Assembly (NCBI GenBank): GCA_037954665.1
Contig: JBBMOL010000180.1
Location: forward strand, 1,240,001 to 1,304,000
Direction: 5' to 3'
From: Laguncularia racemosa
Lineage: Eukaryota; Streptophyta; Magnoliopsida; Myrtales; Combretaceae
DNA length: 64,000 bases
Shown here: one piece after another, positions 12,141 through 24,201 of the stretch
How the letters are laid out: each line of letters opens with the position of its first letter
Numbering within the stretch: position 1 is the first letter of the stretch
The notes under the pieces: model-generated
The model's database searches: none
Told to the model about the DNA's origin: nothing
What the model saw: only the letters and a program-made list of their open reading frames with translations
Program-made: the position numbers and the translations under genes

Positions 12141-12348
12141 TTGCATTGAAGGCATATACCTCATTCATGCCTTCAAGTAATGCACCGAAGGTACAGACCT
12201 GGTGTGTGCTTTCAGTTTTGTAAATTTTCGTAAAATTGAAGTTGCAAAATGCGTATATACTTTTGAAACCTATTTTTGGAATAATTATTTTGGATATAAT
12301 ATTTGTAATTTTTTTTTATAAAAATGCAATATTTACTAGTGTTGCCCT
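12141..12348 (-). repeat. MULE copy 1 right terminal inverted repeat
   Basis: The reverse complement matches 5258-5420, ending outward in gttgccct. It contains an internal stretch of about 40 bases without a partner in the left TIR (around 12155-12200), where the words ccttcaa and gaaggca or gaaggta recur. Confidence 0.88.
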
Positions 12349-12684
12349 CAAATAATACCTAAACTCTTGATTGGTCATGTTAAAAGATATTTACTTTTTT
12401 ATTAAACAAATGGATTGAAGTGAAATTTTAGAGGATGTTAAAATATATTTTAAAAGTTTGACTGTTTAAGTCATGTACCATGTTGACATCAAAGTTTATA
12501 CAAATTATTTGCAATCTTTTGTTATTATTTACCGGTTAATAAGATTTTGAGTATATTAAGATACATTTTGTAAATTTAGTAGTGTATTCGTACTGAAATC
12601 AAAATTCAGTGGACTTGCACGTTTCCTCCTTCTCTATTGGCCTTCACTCTCTTTTATTTTTCTCACTAAGCTTTTGTTAGTTGC

Positions 12685-12742
<58 letters not shown>

Positions 12743-15107
12743 GGGTTACTCAAGATGACAAGTGGAGTAGTACGGGCCTCGTCATAGGCAGTTTGGCTCA
12801 AACTTATTTCTTTTTACAAGCTGACCAAATTCCTTATATATAGACATATTATTTAATCAATTCATATTTTAATCAATTAATTGTTTAACTAATCCTAATT
12901 CTGAAGTAACTGATGTATAATTGGAATTCAGTAAGATAGTTGATTATTTTACTTATGTAAAGGTGTTATCACGTGTGGTCACATAAAATTTAGTGCATAT
13001 AAATAAAACACTACAAAAACAGTGTGTTTGATAAATAATACTTAATCAATGACATAATGTAATATGATTGGTTAACAAATCGAAAATCAGTATAAATCGA
13101 TTGTTCCTTAATTCAATTTCTTAACCTGACTAAATATCTTAGAAGACCACTTGCACCGGATCATGCATAGAAGAAACATTGGTGTTGGGTATATGGTATC
13201 ATCTACTTACGACTTATCCATTCCTAGGTCTAGTATAAAAGATCTAAGTCGATATACATTTTTTTTTTTTATTTATGCGCATATCAATTTAGTTTTTTTT
13301 TTTTAATTTTTTAACCAGATATATATATAAGTGTATGAATCCAAATGTGGAGGTTATGTATATGTGCGTGTAAATATGTTATACTTGACCAAAGAAAATA
13401 AGTGACATGTATATGCATAATTAAGAAAAATAGGATGGGGAGGAAGACCAAACAATTTTAATTAAGCTTAAACACGTTAGCAATAGGTAAATGTTTTTTA
13501 ATAAATCGTGGTTCAATTTTTTTAAAGAATAATCCGATAGAGTAATAATATTTCTTTTAAAAGTTTTTTTTTCATTAAATAAGAATATCTTGAGTATTTA
13601 TAAATTTTGGTCATAAATTTCATCTATTAGATAATGATGACGATTAACGGTTGTAAAAATATGGATTCTCACATGGACTTTTTATGAGCTTAGACCTATT
13701 AAAAGCTTTTAATACGTAAACTTTATTTTAAAAAGTTGATTAAACTAACTAATCTAATGAGCTTACTTCAAGTCTACCATATTTAATTTTCCATAATCAT
13801 AAAAAAAAATACATGGACTTGACTCTTTGGTTAAAACTCATAAGTCAAATTTAATTCTCTACGGTATACTTGTTTCTCTAATTATTTTTATCCTCGTTTG
13901 GACATTATTTCAACCATGAATGGACCCACTGATGCCGTAAAGTTCCCACAGACAATAAATTGCCTCGTCACCCTTCTAGATATACTTCGATAAACTTATG
14001 AGACTTTATTATAAATTAATCAAGCAAAGATCTGGAGCCTCTTTCCTCGTTCATTTACGTAATACTAGCATTTTTGGATCCTTTTTCTGTGGACACATAT
14101 GCATCCCAACTGCCTATATTTAACGTTCAACTATACACATGCAAAGAGTAAAAAACTAAATCATAGATATGCCAAATGGAAAAAAAAAAGTGAATATATA
14201 TATATATATGTTTTCTTTAATTAACCCTGATAAAGCAATGTTGACACATGCAAACGGAATCTTGATAATTTCTGTATGATCTTAAAAATATTGTAAAAAT
14301 CTTGATTACAAGCCCCTTTAAAACATTTGTTTAAATACTAAAGAAACTCTAGACACCCCAATATGGTAATGATTCTTATAAAATGTACATAAATGTTTTA
14401 AAAAGTGTATTAATTGTATTAAGCAAACTAGATAATTGTTGTAGAAACACGACATCTATCATTTTTTATAGAGAGGGCCTTCAACATCCCATCATGAGCT
14501 CATCCTAGCTAACCACTCTCTCCATATTATATTGACTTCGATAAATTGTCTCATTGAGATCATGACTACTTTTGCTTGATGTATTGGCGATTGAACTTGA
14601 TGCAACGTAAAGCATGAGTAGAAAGTATAAAAGAGAAACTTGCTTAATATTATTGATAAGCAAGTTGAATAAAATATAATAAAAAATTAAATCAAATGAG
14701 ATATAATTCTTTAATTTAGATGTAAATCTTTAATATTGAATTTTAAAACTAAACCTCTTTAGTAGTTTCGTACTATTTCTAATAGTTTCTGATAGCTTTT
14801 GACTTATTAGAATCTGATTAGCATTGCTTTTGAACACCTTCTAACTTTTGGCTTTTGATTTTGAATGCCTCCTTTGAGCCTTTTGATTATGCTACTTCTA
14901 ATGCTTCTAATAGTCAAAATGCTTCACAACTTGCAAACTTAACTTGTGTGCATCAAAACTATCATGTTGTCAATTTACTTTGATACGTTTATTTTAAATA
15001 AATAAGAAGTAATTGTATTGTTAGTGAAAAATGTTTCCCTTTTACTTTTTCTTTGATATTTGTTAGGGTTAGGATCTTAAACTTGTCGAATCTCATTATA
15101 GTAATCC
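12349..15107. other. Noncoding AT-rich spacer
   Basis: Apart from the TTA microsatellite I see no gene, transposon terminus or RNA gene. Frames are short and of low complexity. Confidence 0.7.
12687..12740. repeat. TTA microsatellite, about 18 units
   Basis: An essentially perfect run of ATT/TTA triplets about 54 bases long. Confidence 0.95.
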
Positions 15108-15110
15108 TAA

Positions 15111-15832
15111 GGTAGTGTTTGGTTACTGGTACTAGACAGTATAAAGAGTACTGGACAGTACAAAACAAGAAAATTTTTTGTACCATTTTTGGTATGTTTA
15201 GTACTGGACAAGGATTTTTGTGCTGTCCATTGTTTGGAATTGCGAAGTATTGTACTAAACATAGTAATTTTGATAATTATATTATTTTTTATGATATCAT
15301 GGTTATTTATACATTTTTGATATTATTATAAGAAAATACTATTTGAAGAGCCTACTAATTCATGTAATACTACAAATTATATAAAATAATTCGTATAAAT
15401 CCATTGATTGAAAAACAATTAATAATTTATATTATAAATTACAATAATTTGTGTTATATTTAATAATATAGCACATTATAAAGATTATATTAGTAATTTT
15501 TAAAATTTTTCATAAAAATTATAAATTATATTTAATAGTTGTAATGTTAATTATATTAATATTATAACAAATTAATATATATTAAATTACAAGGGTGACT
15601 GGGGTAGCGTTTAGAAACAAATGGAAGGATATTTGGAGAAATTTAAAAAAATCAAGTTTTTGTCTAGTACCACAAAATGTGTATCGAATTTTACATGGTA
15701 CATAATTTAGTCCTTTTGTCCAATGCCTTATTTTTTTTTTGTCCAATACTTATATCATTTTTGTCAACCAAACATAGGACAAAAGTAATTGTCCAGTCTA
15801 ATACCACATTTTTCATGCAACCAAACACTACC
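15111..15832. mobile_element. Tourist-like MITE (PIF/Harbinger type), 722 bp
   Basis: The left end ggtagtgtttggttactgg is the reverse complement of the right end (ccaaacactacc, preceded by tgcaa) over at least 14 bases. The element is flanked on both sides by TAA (15108-15110 and 15833-15835). This is the three-base target duplication expected of PIF/Harbinger elements. The inside repeats words such as actggacagta and its complement (ttgtccaat, gtccagt) near each end, which extends the partial symmetry. It encodes no transposase and would need one from elsewhere. Confidence 0.88.
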
Positions 15833-15835
15833 TAA

Positions 15836-18309
15836 GAGACTATAGTTACTACTTACTACATTACTTCAGGTTTCAACTAATGGTGGTAGGTGAACTACAT
15901 CATCACTTACTGTTATAAATTATCAGTATCTCTACAACCTTTTAAAATTAGTACAAGAGCATTTCACAATCGTAAACTTTTGATTATAACAAATATAAAA
16001 AAAAAAGTCCGAAAAATATGTTTCATGGAGCAAACATACCCTTATGTGCTTGAAGTGTCATTTTCACCTACAAACAAGTAAGTAGTACTCATAAATATAA
16101 TCTAATTAAGAAACAACAGTTGACATCATCCACAAAATGTTGTTGTCCCGAGAGAAGTTCGAACAACTTGGGGGCATGGTCGTGGAATTCCGTGGGCAGA
16201 TAAGCTAGTAAGTTCTCTAAACAGTGTGTGGATGCTTCTGATTCTTAACATATTCAACATGAATTGCCATTAACAGTAAATAATTCCAGAAAATGAAGTC
16301 ATCGTCCTCAAGAAAAGATATATATATATATGAAGGATTCACTCGTCCTTCGAGTTCTGTCCCATCTAATCTATAGGTGCTGCGATCACAATCGATGCGC
16401 TCACTGAAAGAACGAGTTGCAAAGGATAAAAGATTCGTTTTGGATAATTAACGAAGAATCAGTCATATGAGAAATGATATTTTTTGGAGGAAAACGCGTG
16501 GTGCTTGCTTTTGCTTTTGCTTTTGAAAGGAACTTTGATGTTTAGCTTGCATGGATTTTCGTCTAACGTATAGAAGATAAACATGAGACAAGGACATGCT
16601 AATATTATTATTATTATTTTTTTCAAGTAATCACAATCATATCAATCACCGCCGGAATTAGCAAATTGTAAATATATAGGTGTAGATAGAGCTTTCAAAC
16701 TCTAGAAATTGCAATTTCAGCTTCCTATGGTTTTAAAAATGTTTATATCAACCATAAACCATTGTTAAAATCTTAAACAATTACTGTTTACTGTTCTTCT
16801 AGTAATGATTTTGGAATTCTAATAATGGTTTAGAAATTATTTTTATATTTTTAAAGTTATAAGAGGTGAAAATATATTTTAAACACTTTAAAAGTTAATA
16901 AGATCTATTTATACCTAATCAATAGATTATGAATAGAGGGCAAGAAATGGATTTATCTACATCTGAGCAATATTTTAGTGGGTATATTTGCAATTATAAA
17001 AAAAACACAATTTTCTACATGAGTTGATCTTGTGTACCATCTTTTTAAATATTTCTTTTTCGAATTTTCATAAGAAAGAACATTAAGAAACAAAGTTAAA
17101 AAAAAAAAATCCAAAGATTAGAAAGATTTGTAATATCTATTGGGATGAAGTTACTCCCTAACCTCAATGTAGGATGTTTTCTAATTTCATAGTTGAATGT
17201 TGCAATTGTTAATGTCATACTTAATTGGAACTCTTCTTATTTGCATTATTGTTATGATTATCTTAGTTAATTACCATTTACACACATAGAATTTATTTTC
17301 AACAGAGGGCAAAACATCATTTAAAGTTAAATAAAAAGCCACTAACTAGGCATCTTTCTTGGTATTTAAGGCTAACCATCATATGACACATGCCTTAAAA
17401 AATAAATAAAAATTATAAAAATTCATAATTAGCTACATTTATCAAATATAGTTAATCATAACCATATAATTTAGAAATTCAAATAAGTTACTTTATCTTC
17501 TTCCCTTCTCCACCAAGTTTTGAAGGCCAATGCTAGCACCACTTAGAAGTGGTTGCCTCTAATATTGTCAAGCTAGTCCCCTCCATTATCTTACACAGAC
17601 CGTGTGTTAGCACTAACTTGATAGTTGGAGTTGAAAGTAATAGAACACATCAACATTCGTTAGAAGAGAAAGTTAGAGGCTATTTTATAAGGTGAATTAA
17701 AAGAAAAGTTTCAATATTACTAATTAACGAATTTTTTCCATAAATAAAGTACATAAGAATGACAAATGGTAAGCAAGGATGAATACTTAATTAGAATAAC
17801 CGCCAAGAAGGAATATATATAAATGGAGAAGAAAATTTGGAACAAGAATAAGATGACAACACCAATACATAATCATAGGTGTTGATGGTTGTCGTGTGAT
17901 TCTCGCTCCATGACTTTGGGCTTTGACTTACGAATAAAGACAAGCTTGCAAAATGAATACATGTAAGTTAAAAGGTGGTATCAGGGGCTACTTCAATGTG
18001 CCCACTTGAGTTCTTAAGTCAATAGGAATTTATAGACAATGTAAAGAAGTCATTATAACAGTTAGATAGTTGGTTGTATATGAAGGTTGTATAAGATCTG
18101 TACCCCCTTTTTGGTAAACCTCTAGGCTTATATATGATTAGAAAAAAAGACAACTATTGAACATATTTAATGTGTGGGTTCTCTTGGATAATTGAGAGCA
18201 AATCTTAAGAAAAGTTAGTACTAGGTTGTACAGTGTGTGATACTTGTCCTCCTTCTCGCTTTTTCCTAGTTGGTTTGATTATGAGATGAAGTATGAACCA
18301 ATTTTATGT
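15836..18309. other. Noncoding AT-rich spacer
   Basis: I recognise no gene. A GC-richer patch at 16130-16460 and one at 17860-18130 could be decayed unique or repeat sequence. Neither has a convincing open frame or element terminus. Confidence 0.65.
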
Positions 18310-18314
18310 TTAAC

Positions 18315-18757
18315 TGTAAGAAATATGACCTGATGTCTTGACCCATATTTAAATTAGCCCATATTATATTTGGTTTAGGGTTTCTTATATTTAATAGTAT
18401 GTTACATCTTAACTGTTAATATAGGTGCTTGATGGATGTATCAGATTTAATTTTTTATATAAGTATATAAATTGATTCTCTCTTTATCTATTAGGGCTAG
18501 TAGTTATAAGAAAATTAAAAGAACATATTTTGGTTATCCATCAAGTTATTTGCTATGATAAGATGATTAAGGAAAAAAATTAGTTTTATTAAAGATTAAA
18601 AATAAGAAAACTCTCAATTATGTTGAATTTTGCTGAAGGTAAGCAATTTATTATACTATACCTAAGTAATTGTTATTATATTTAAGATTTGTGTGGACAT
18701 AAGAGTTTAATATTAATGGTGTTGAATCCTTAAAAGAATTAATTATTTTTTTTAACA
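18315..18757 (+). repeat. Copia element 5' LTR
   Basis: It starts TGTAAGAA and ends TTAACA (TG...CA). It matches the split 3' LTR: 23854-24201 plus 30548-30635, together 436 bases. Shared blocks include atttaaattagc, tttggtttagggtttc and ataagaaaattaaaagaac. Differences are numerous and mostly transitions, so the insertion is not recent. Confidence 0.92.
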
Positions 18758-18759
18758 TG

Positions 18760-18772
18760 TGGTATTATAGCC
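18760..18772 (+). other. Copia primer-binding site (initiator Met tRNA type)
   Basis: TGGTATTATAGCC lies two bases after the 5' LTR. It resembles the usual plant site TGGTATCAGAGC, with C-to-T and G-to-A decay. Reverse transcription would be primed here. Confidence 0.75.
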
Positions 18773-19790
18773 TCATGGTTTTGAACAAATAACAATTCTT
18801 AAATTAATATTATGATACAACCATTATAAATTAGGGTTTACAAGGATAATTAAAATTATGAGTTATAATGATTGTGGAAGATTATAATGATTATGATAAA
18901 TAAGAATGAAAATTATGATATGGGTATTTATGTTTGTGAGATTATGGTGTGATTTGTTTATAGATTTTAATGTTTATGTTGTTTATGATGGTTTTGACCT
19001 TTAAGAAAATGAAATTCACATTCAAATGAAAATAAATTTGCTCGAGGTATTTGTACGTGTTAGGGAATTGAATCGATGAAGTTTGTTTTCAATGAAAATG
19101 AGACAATAATAATATATGTAATAGTTAATTAGTAAAAAATGATCATTGATAATTGAATTCTTTATGTTTCTTGTCTGTGTTTGATGTTTGGTTCATCATT
19201 GTCTTTATAGCTTTTGGCACTAGTTTCAAACTGGAGTTTAGCAAAATATGGAATTAGAATATTTAAGCTATTTGTTTTATAATATTACAAATACCTTGCT
19301 TTATTTGTCATGAATTTTATGAACTATAATGTTAAATATTATTACACAAAAAGTATTATAAGATTTAATATTTTAATTATATAGCATCAAGTTAATATTA
19401 ATTTATTAGTTGCCAAGTGACTAAATTAATTAAATGTTTATTGTCATATAATTTAAAATAATATCTTGCAATACCCAAAGGTAAATAAGTATTTTATGAT
19501 TAATAAATATAAAGGAAGGAAAATTAGCATTCACTCGTTTAATATATATATGTATCCAAAGATGCTATATATACAAGATGGTGTGTGTTTAATTACTCCA
19601 TTAAGTTTTATTGACATTCAAATATAATGGTGATGATATATGTTGTTGTGTTTACCTAAAGAAAACCAATAATATATATTTTATCTACTTCTTGTCTGAA
19701 TCTATTGATTAGTAAGCAGTTATATATTTGTAGCTGTTGATCTTCACTCTCAAGCTTCCGCTATTACTTTGTTCATTAGTTTGAATTTCT
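18773..19790 (+). other. Copia untranslated leader
   Basis: About 1 kb between the primer site and the first gag similarity has no coding signature. It is AT-rich with long T and A runs. Confidence 0.6.
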
Positions 19791-19794
19791 TTGA

Positions 19795-20290
19795 ATGGAA
19801 GGAACAAGTTACCTGAATGGAAAAGGAACAAGTTACTTTCCACTTAGGTGCTTTGGATCTTGACTTGGCCTTGTTAGAGGAAAAGCCTGCTAACCTTATT
19901 GGAAATAGTATAGAGGCTCAAAAGGCATACCATAAGGCATGGGTAAGGTCTAACAGATTAAGTTTAAACTTCATGTGAATGACAATTGCTAGCAACATTA
20001 AGTCTACTCTTCTAGCAACTAAAAATCAGAATGCTAAAGATTTTCTTAAGCTTATGGAAGATAAATTCCATTCTGCTAATAAGTCACTTGCAGGGGCACT
20101 TATGGCTGAACTCACGATCATGAAGTTTAATGGGTCAAAGAGTATGTAACAACATGTCGTTGATATGACTGATATTGTAGCAAAACTTAAGACCCTAGGA
20201 ATGGTTGTGGAGAACTCCTTAGTGTAATTTATCATTAATTTACTACATTATGTTTTTGTATGCTTTGAATCAAACTTATCTAAAGTTCCT
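19795..20290 (+). pseudogene. Copia gag (capsid) remnant
   Basis: The translation starts near WKEQVTFHLGALDLDLALLE and continues through KAWVRSNRLSLNFM, ATKNQNAKDFLKLMEDKF and AELTIMKFNGSKSM. These match the gag capsid pattern of plant copia elements, where Gag forms the virus-like particle that packages RNA. In-frame stops occur at about 19977, 20148 and 20226. After LLHYVFVCFESNLSKVPF the sequence passes almost directly to the protease. The CCHC zinc knuckle expected in between is therefore missing, which suggests an internal deletion. Confidence 0.8.
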
Positions 20291-20295
20291 TTTAA

Positions 20296-20800
20296 TACTT
20301 GGTGGTTTGATTATGGTGCCACTACTCATGTATCTAATATTACGTAGAGATTCCTTACAATCCAAACCATAAGCCTAACCAACAACTTTCTGTTTATAGG
20401 GAGCCACATGAAGGCTCTGATTGAAGGCTTAGGGACATACAAGCATAAATTAGATATTGGTCATCGCTTGGATCAAATGAATACTCTCTATGTACCCTCA
20501 ATTTCTAAAAATTTAGTTTCTATTTCTAGACTTGATGTTAGTGGATACACTTTTAAGGTTGAGCATAGTTGTTTCAATTTATATAAGAATGACTCTTTCA
20601 TTAGTTATGAAATGCTTGTAGATCGTTTATATAGATTGAGACTTGATGCTGTCTTTTCTAAATCTTTATTTACTATTAATTATAATATTGGAATGAAACG
20701 TAGTTTAGTGAATAAAAACTCAGCTTACTGGTGGCATAAACATTTGGGTCACATATCCAAAGAAAGGCTACAAAGATTGGCAAAGAATGAGATTCTATAA
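20296..20800 (+). pseudogene. Copia protease remnant and GAG-pre-integrase region
   Basis: WWFDYGATTHVSN (from about 20301) is the aspartic protease active-site motif. It has Tyr in place of the usual Ser after Asp, so processing activity is doubtful. The open stretch 20408-20800 contains TLYVPSISKNLVSISRLD and YWWHKHLGHISKERL. This is the pre-integrase region, with the HHCC zinc-finger histidines; the cysteines come just after a stop, in CVDCIKGK near 20832. Stops at about 20345 and 20798 break the frame. Confidence 0.85.
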
Positions 20801-21572
20801 AGTCTAGATTTTACTGATCTTGGTTTATGTGTAGATTGCATTAAGGGAAAGCAAACTATACATAACAAAAAAGAAGCCACAAGAAGTAGCCAGCTTCTTA
20901 AAATAATATACACTGATATATGTAGACCTTTTGACACTCTGCCCTTTAATGGAGAAAAATACTTCATCACCTTCATAGATAATTTTCCATGTTATGACTA
21001 TATTTATTTCTTGCAAGAAAAATCTCAAGCTGTAAATGCCCTTGAGGTGTTTGTAAAGGAAGTTGAAAGGAAATTAGATAGAAAGGTGAAAATAGTAGAT
21101 CTAATAGAGGTGGTGAACATTATGGAAGTATGATGTATCTAGACAGTGTCTTGGTCCATTTGCAAAATTCCTTAAAAATCATAGCATATGTGCACAATAT
21201 ACTATGCTAGGCACACCTTAACAAAATGGTATGGTAGAAAGGTGAAATAGAACATTAATGAATATGGTTAGGAGTATAATGAGTAATTCTACTTTACCTA
21301 AAAGTTTGTGGATGTATGCATTTAAAATTGCTATGTATATGTTAAATAAGGTTCCTAATAAGGTGGTTCCTAAAGCTCCTTTTAAGTTATGGATTGGAAG
21401 GAAACCTAGTTTGAAACACCTAGATGTTTGGAGTTATCTTGCGAAAGCACGTGTTTATAATCCACATGAAAAGAAATTGGATTCTCGAACAGTTAGTGGT
21501 TACTTTATTGGTTACGTAGGGAAATCCAAAGGTATAGGTTTTACTGTCCAAACTATAGTTCTAGAATTGTAG
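20801..21572 (+). pseudogene. Copia integrase, pseudogene
   Basis: Integrase inserts the cDNA into the host genome. IIYTDICRPFDTLPF (from about 20904) supplies the first catalytic Asp. RSNRGGEH (about 21098-21120) has Asn where the second catalytic Asp is expected, a G-to-A change. QNGMVER then a stop and NRTL (about 21222-21260) keeps the Glu. The C-terminal part 21258-21572 is open and contains VPNKVVPKAPFKLWIGRKPS and GYFIGYVGKSKG, typical of copia integrases. Several frameshifts lie between 21090 and 21260. Confidence 0.87.
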
Positions 21573-22700
21573 AGACAACAAATGCCAAATTTTTAGATAA
21601 TAGGGAGGTTAGTGGGAGTGTTGAAAATAGAGTTGTGGATATTAATAAAATAGGGGTGAATATTCCATTGCTTTTGAATGTTCCTAAATCCACAACCATG
21701 CCAAATGTTATTTCTATAATAGAAGAGCAAAATAATCAAGAAAAAAATTTAGATAATGAAGAAGTACCCCATGAAGAACCTAACTTACCAGCAGCTAATG
21801 TAAATGAATTAGATGGGATAGCTTTAAGTAAACCTGTAAGGGTTAGAAGGTCAGCTATATTTGATGATTATGTGGTTTATTTGCAAGAGTCTAAATTTGA
21901 TAATGGCATTGATAATGATCCTATTTCATTTTCACAAGCCATAGAAAGCGATGAGTATAAAAAATGGATTGATGCTATGAAAGAGGAGTTGAAATCAATG
22001 GTTCAAAATAATGTTTGGGATCTTGTAGACTTGCTAGAAGGTTCTAAACGAGTTGGGTGTAAATGGGTCTTTAAGACTAAGTGTGATTCGAAAGGTAATG
22101 TTAAACGATATAAAGCTAGACTTGTTGCTAAAGGTTATACTCAGAAAGATGGCATTAATTATAAAGAGACTTTTTCACTTGTGTCAGAGAAAGATTCGTT
22201 GAGAATAATTTTGGATTTAGTAGCTCATTTTGACTTAGAGTTACACCAAATGGATGTGAAAACAACCTTTTTGAATTGGGATCTTGAAGAGGAATTTTAT
22301 ATGGATTAACTTGACGGCTTTTCCATGGAAGGAAAAGATAGTATGGTGTGTAAATTGAAGAAATCAATATATGGACTTAAACAAATTTCCAAGCAATGGT
22401 ATATTAAGTTTAATAATACCATCACATCTTTTGGTTTTGAAGAAATCATTGTTGATCGGTGTATCTACTAGAAGAGTAGTGGGAGTAAGTTTATATTTCT
22501 GGTTTTATATGTTGATGATATTTTGCTTATTGCTAATGATTTGGGTTTGTTGCATAAGACTAAAGAATTTCTTTTTAAGAATGTTGAAATGAATGATATG
22601 GAAGAGGCATCCTTTGTGATTGGAATTTCAATATTCTATAACAGGTTTGAAGGATTGTTAAGATTGTCTTAGAAAACTTATATCGAGAAAATTATTAAAA
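21573..22700 (+). pseudogene. Copia reverse transcriptase, pseudogene
   Basis: The longest open piece, 21635-22309 (224 codons), covers the linker and the front of RT. It shows YKKWIDAMKEELKSM, GCKWVFKTKCDSKGNVKRYK and LHQMDVKTTFLNWDLEEEF, the last with the first catalytic Asp. A TAG at 22307 is followed in frame by KKSIYGLKQISKQWY and the intact YVDDILL box (about 22507-22527). Further stops occur at about 22468 and 22670. The catalytic triad looks intact, so the stops are what destroy this domain. Confidence 0.9.
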
Positions 22701-23490
22701 AATTTAATATGAATAAGCGCTCAGTAGGAGTAGTTTCCATTCAAAAGGGTGATAAGTTTAGTCTAATGCAATGTCCAAAGAATGATGTGGAACATAAGGA
22801 AATGGAATTAAATCCATATGCATCTATTGTGGGTAGTTTGATGTACTTATGGGCCTATACTGGACCCAACATCAGTTTTGTAGTAGGAATGCTGGTTAGA
22901 TACCAAAGTAATCCTGGTATTAATCATTAGAAAGCTGCAAAGCAAGTGTTGAGATATCTACAAGGAAAAAAAGACTACATGCTCACTTATAAGAGGTCTG
23001 ATCATTTACAAGTGATTGGATATTCAGATTTAGATTTTGCTGGATGTGTTGATAGTGGGAAGTTAACGTTTGGCTATTTGTTTCTGTTAGTTGGAGGAGC
23101 AATCTCTTGGAAAAGTGCTAAATAGTCGGTCATTGCTTCATCCACCATGAAAGCAAAATTTGTCGCTTGTTATGAGACTATAATTCATGCATCATGGCTA
23201 TGGAATTTTATTGCAGGACTTGAGATTGTTGACACCATAAGCAAGTTGCAGAAAATTTATTGTGATAACTCTACAACAGTTTTCTTATCTAAAAATGACA
23301 AATATTCCAAAGAAGCAAAACACATGGAATTACAATATTTTGTTGTTAAAGAAGAGATTAAAAAACAAATAGTGTGTATTAAACATATTAGAATGGATCT
23401 CATGATTGTAGATTCTTTAAGTAAGGGTTTATAGCTAAAGGCATTTAAGGAACATGTATATAGAATGGGTTTTGGTTGTATTGATGTTTG
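22701..23490 (+). pseudogene. Copia RNase H and C-terminal end, pseudogene
   Basis: The segment 22709-22930 carries PYASIVGSLMYLWAYTGPNI, the connection region. GYSDLDFAGC (about 23020-23050) is the RNase H start with its Asp. SSTMKAKFVAC (about 23138-23170) has Lys at the position of the usual catalytic Glu. YCDNSTTVFLS supplies a further Asp. It ends with DSLSKGL, a stop, and LKAFKEHVYRMGFGCIDV near 23490. RNase H would remove the RNA strand during cDNA synthesis. Stops occur at about 22928, 23125 and 23432. Confidence 0.88.
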
Positions 23491-23853
23491 ATGATGATGT
23501 TATAACACTCTAGAGCTCAATAATGATATGTTTATGATATTTTGAATTTTCTTATTCATTATATTTGTGTATGCTTGATTGTTTGAATAAAAAAAAATTA
23601 TGTGTCTTTATGGCAATTATGTGGACTGTATGTTGTTTTTGTACAACTTATGAACCTAACATGATAAATCTTTAATGTAATAATATATAGAAGGGAGTAT
23701 GCGACTATATAGCATATGACTGCCATAGTCTTGATTATATGGTTTGTTATGTAAAGGTGTTTATGATGATTGATGGTTTTAAAGATTTGACTTTTGGTAG
23801 CCTTATGTTAGACTATTAAATGTAATGATGGAACATCCGGCCAAGAGGCAAAA

Positions 23854-24201
23854 TGTAAGAAGTATGGCTTGATGTCCTCACTCATATTTAAATTAGCTTA
23901 TATTAAATTTGGTTTAGGGTTTCCTGTATTTAATAGCATGTTAAATCTTAACCGTTAATATAGGTACTTGATAAACGTATTGAATTTTATTTTTTATGTA
24001 GAGATATAAATTGATCATTTCTCTACTCATTAGGGTTAATGGTTATAAGAAAATTAAAAGAACGTATTTTGGTTATTCATCAAACTATCTACTATGATAG
24101 GAGGTTTGAGAGAGAAATCAATTTTATCAAAAATTAAAAATAAAAAAAACTTTTCATTATATTGAATTCTGTTTAAGTAATTTATTTTACTATATCTAAG
24201 T
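23854..24201 (+). repeat. Copia 3' LTR, first part
   Basis: It begins TGTAAGAAGTATGG and matches the first four-fifths of the 5' LTR (18315 onward). It breaks off at ctaagt, where the gypsy element was inserted. A purine-rich stretch just before it (aagaggcaaaa, 23843-23853) could be the polypurine tract. Confidence 0.92.

Larger units (their letters stand above)
5259..12348. mobile_element. MULE copy 1 (Mutator-like DNA transposon with PMD gene)
   Basis: This 7.1-kb element is bounded by long imperfect terminal inverted repeats: the left end begins agggcaatact at 5258 and the reverse complement of the right end begins agggcaacact. Inside, from left to right, lie an AT-rich subterminal region, a broken MURA-type transposase on +, a broken plant mobile domain gene on -, and a tandem array of about 145-bp units. 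A candidate 9-bp target duplication is taaatgata (5250-5258) against caaataata (12349-12357). It matches at 7 of 9 positions and both mismatches are transitions. The element is almost certainly dead because both genes carry several stops. It shares its whole plan with the copy at 34679. Confidence 0.92.
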
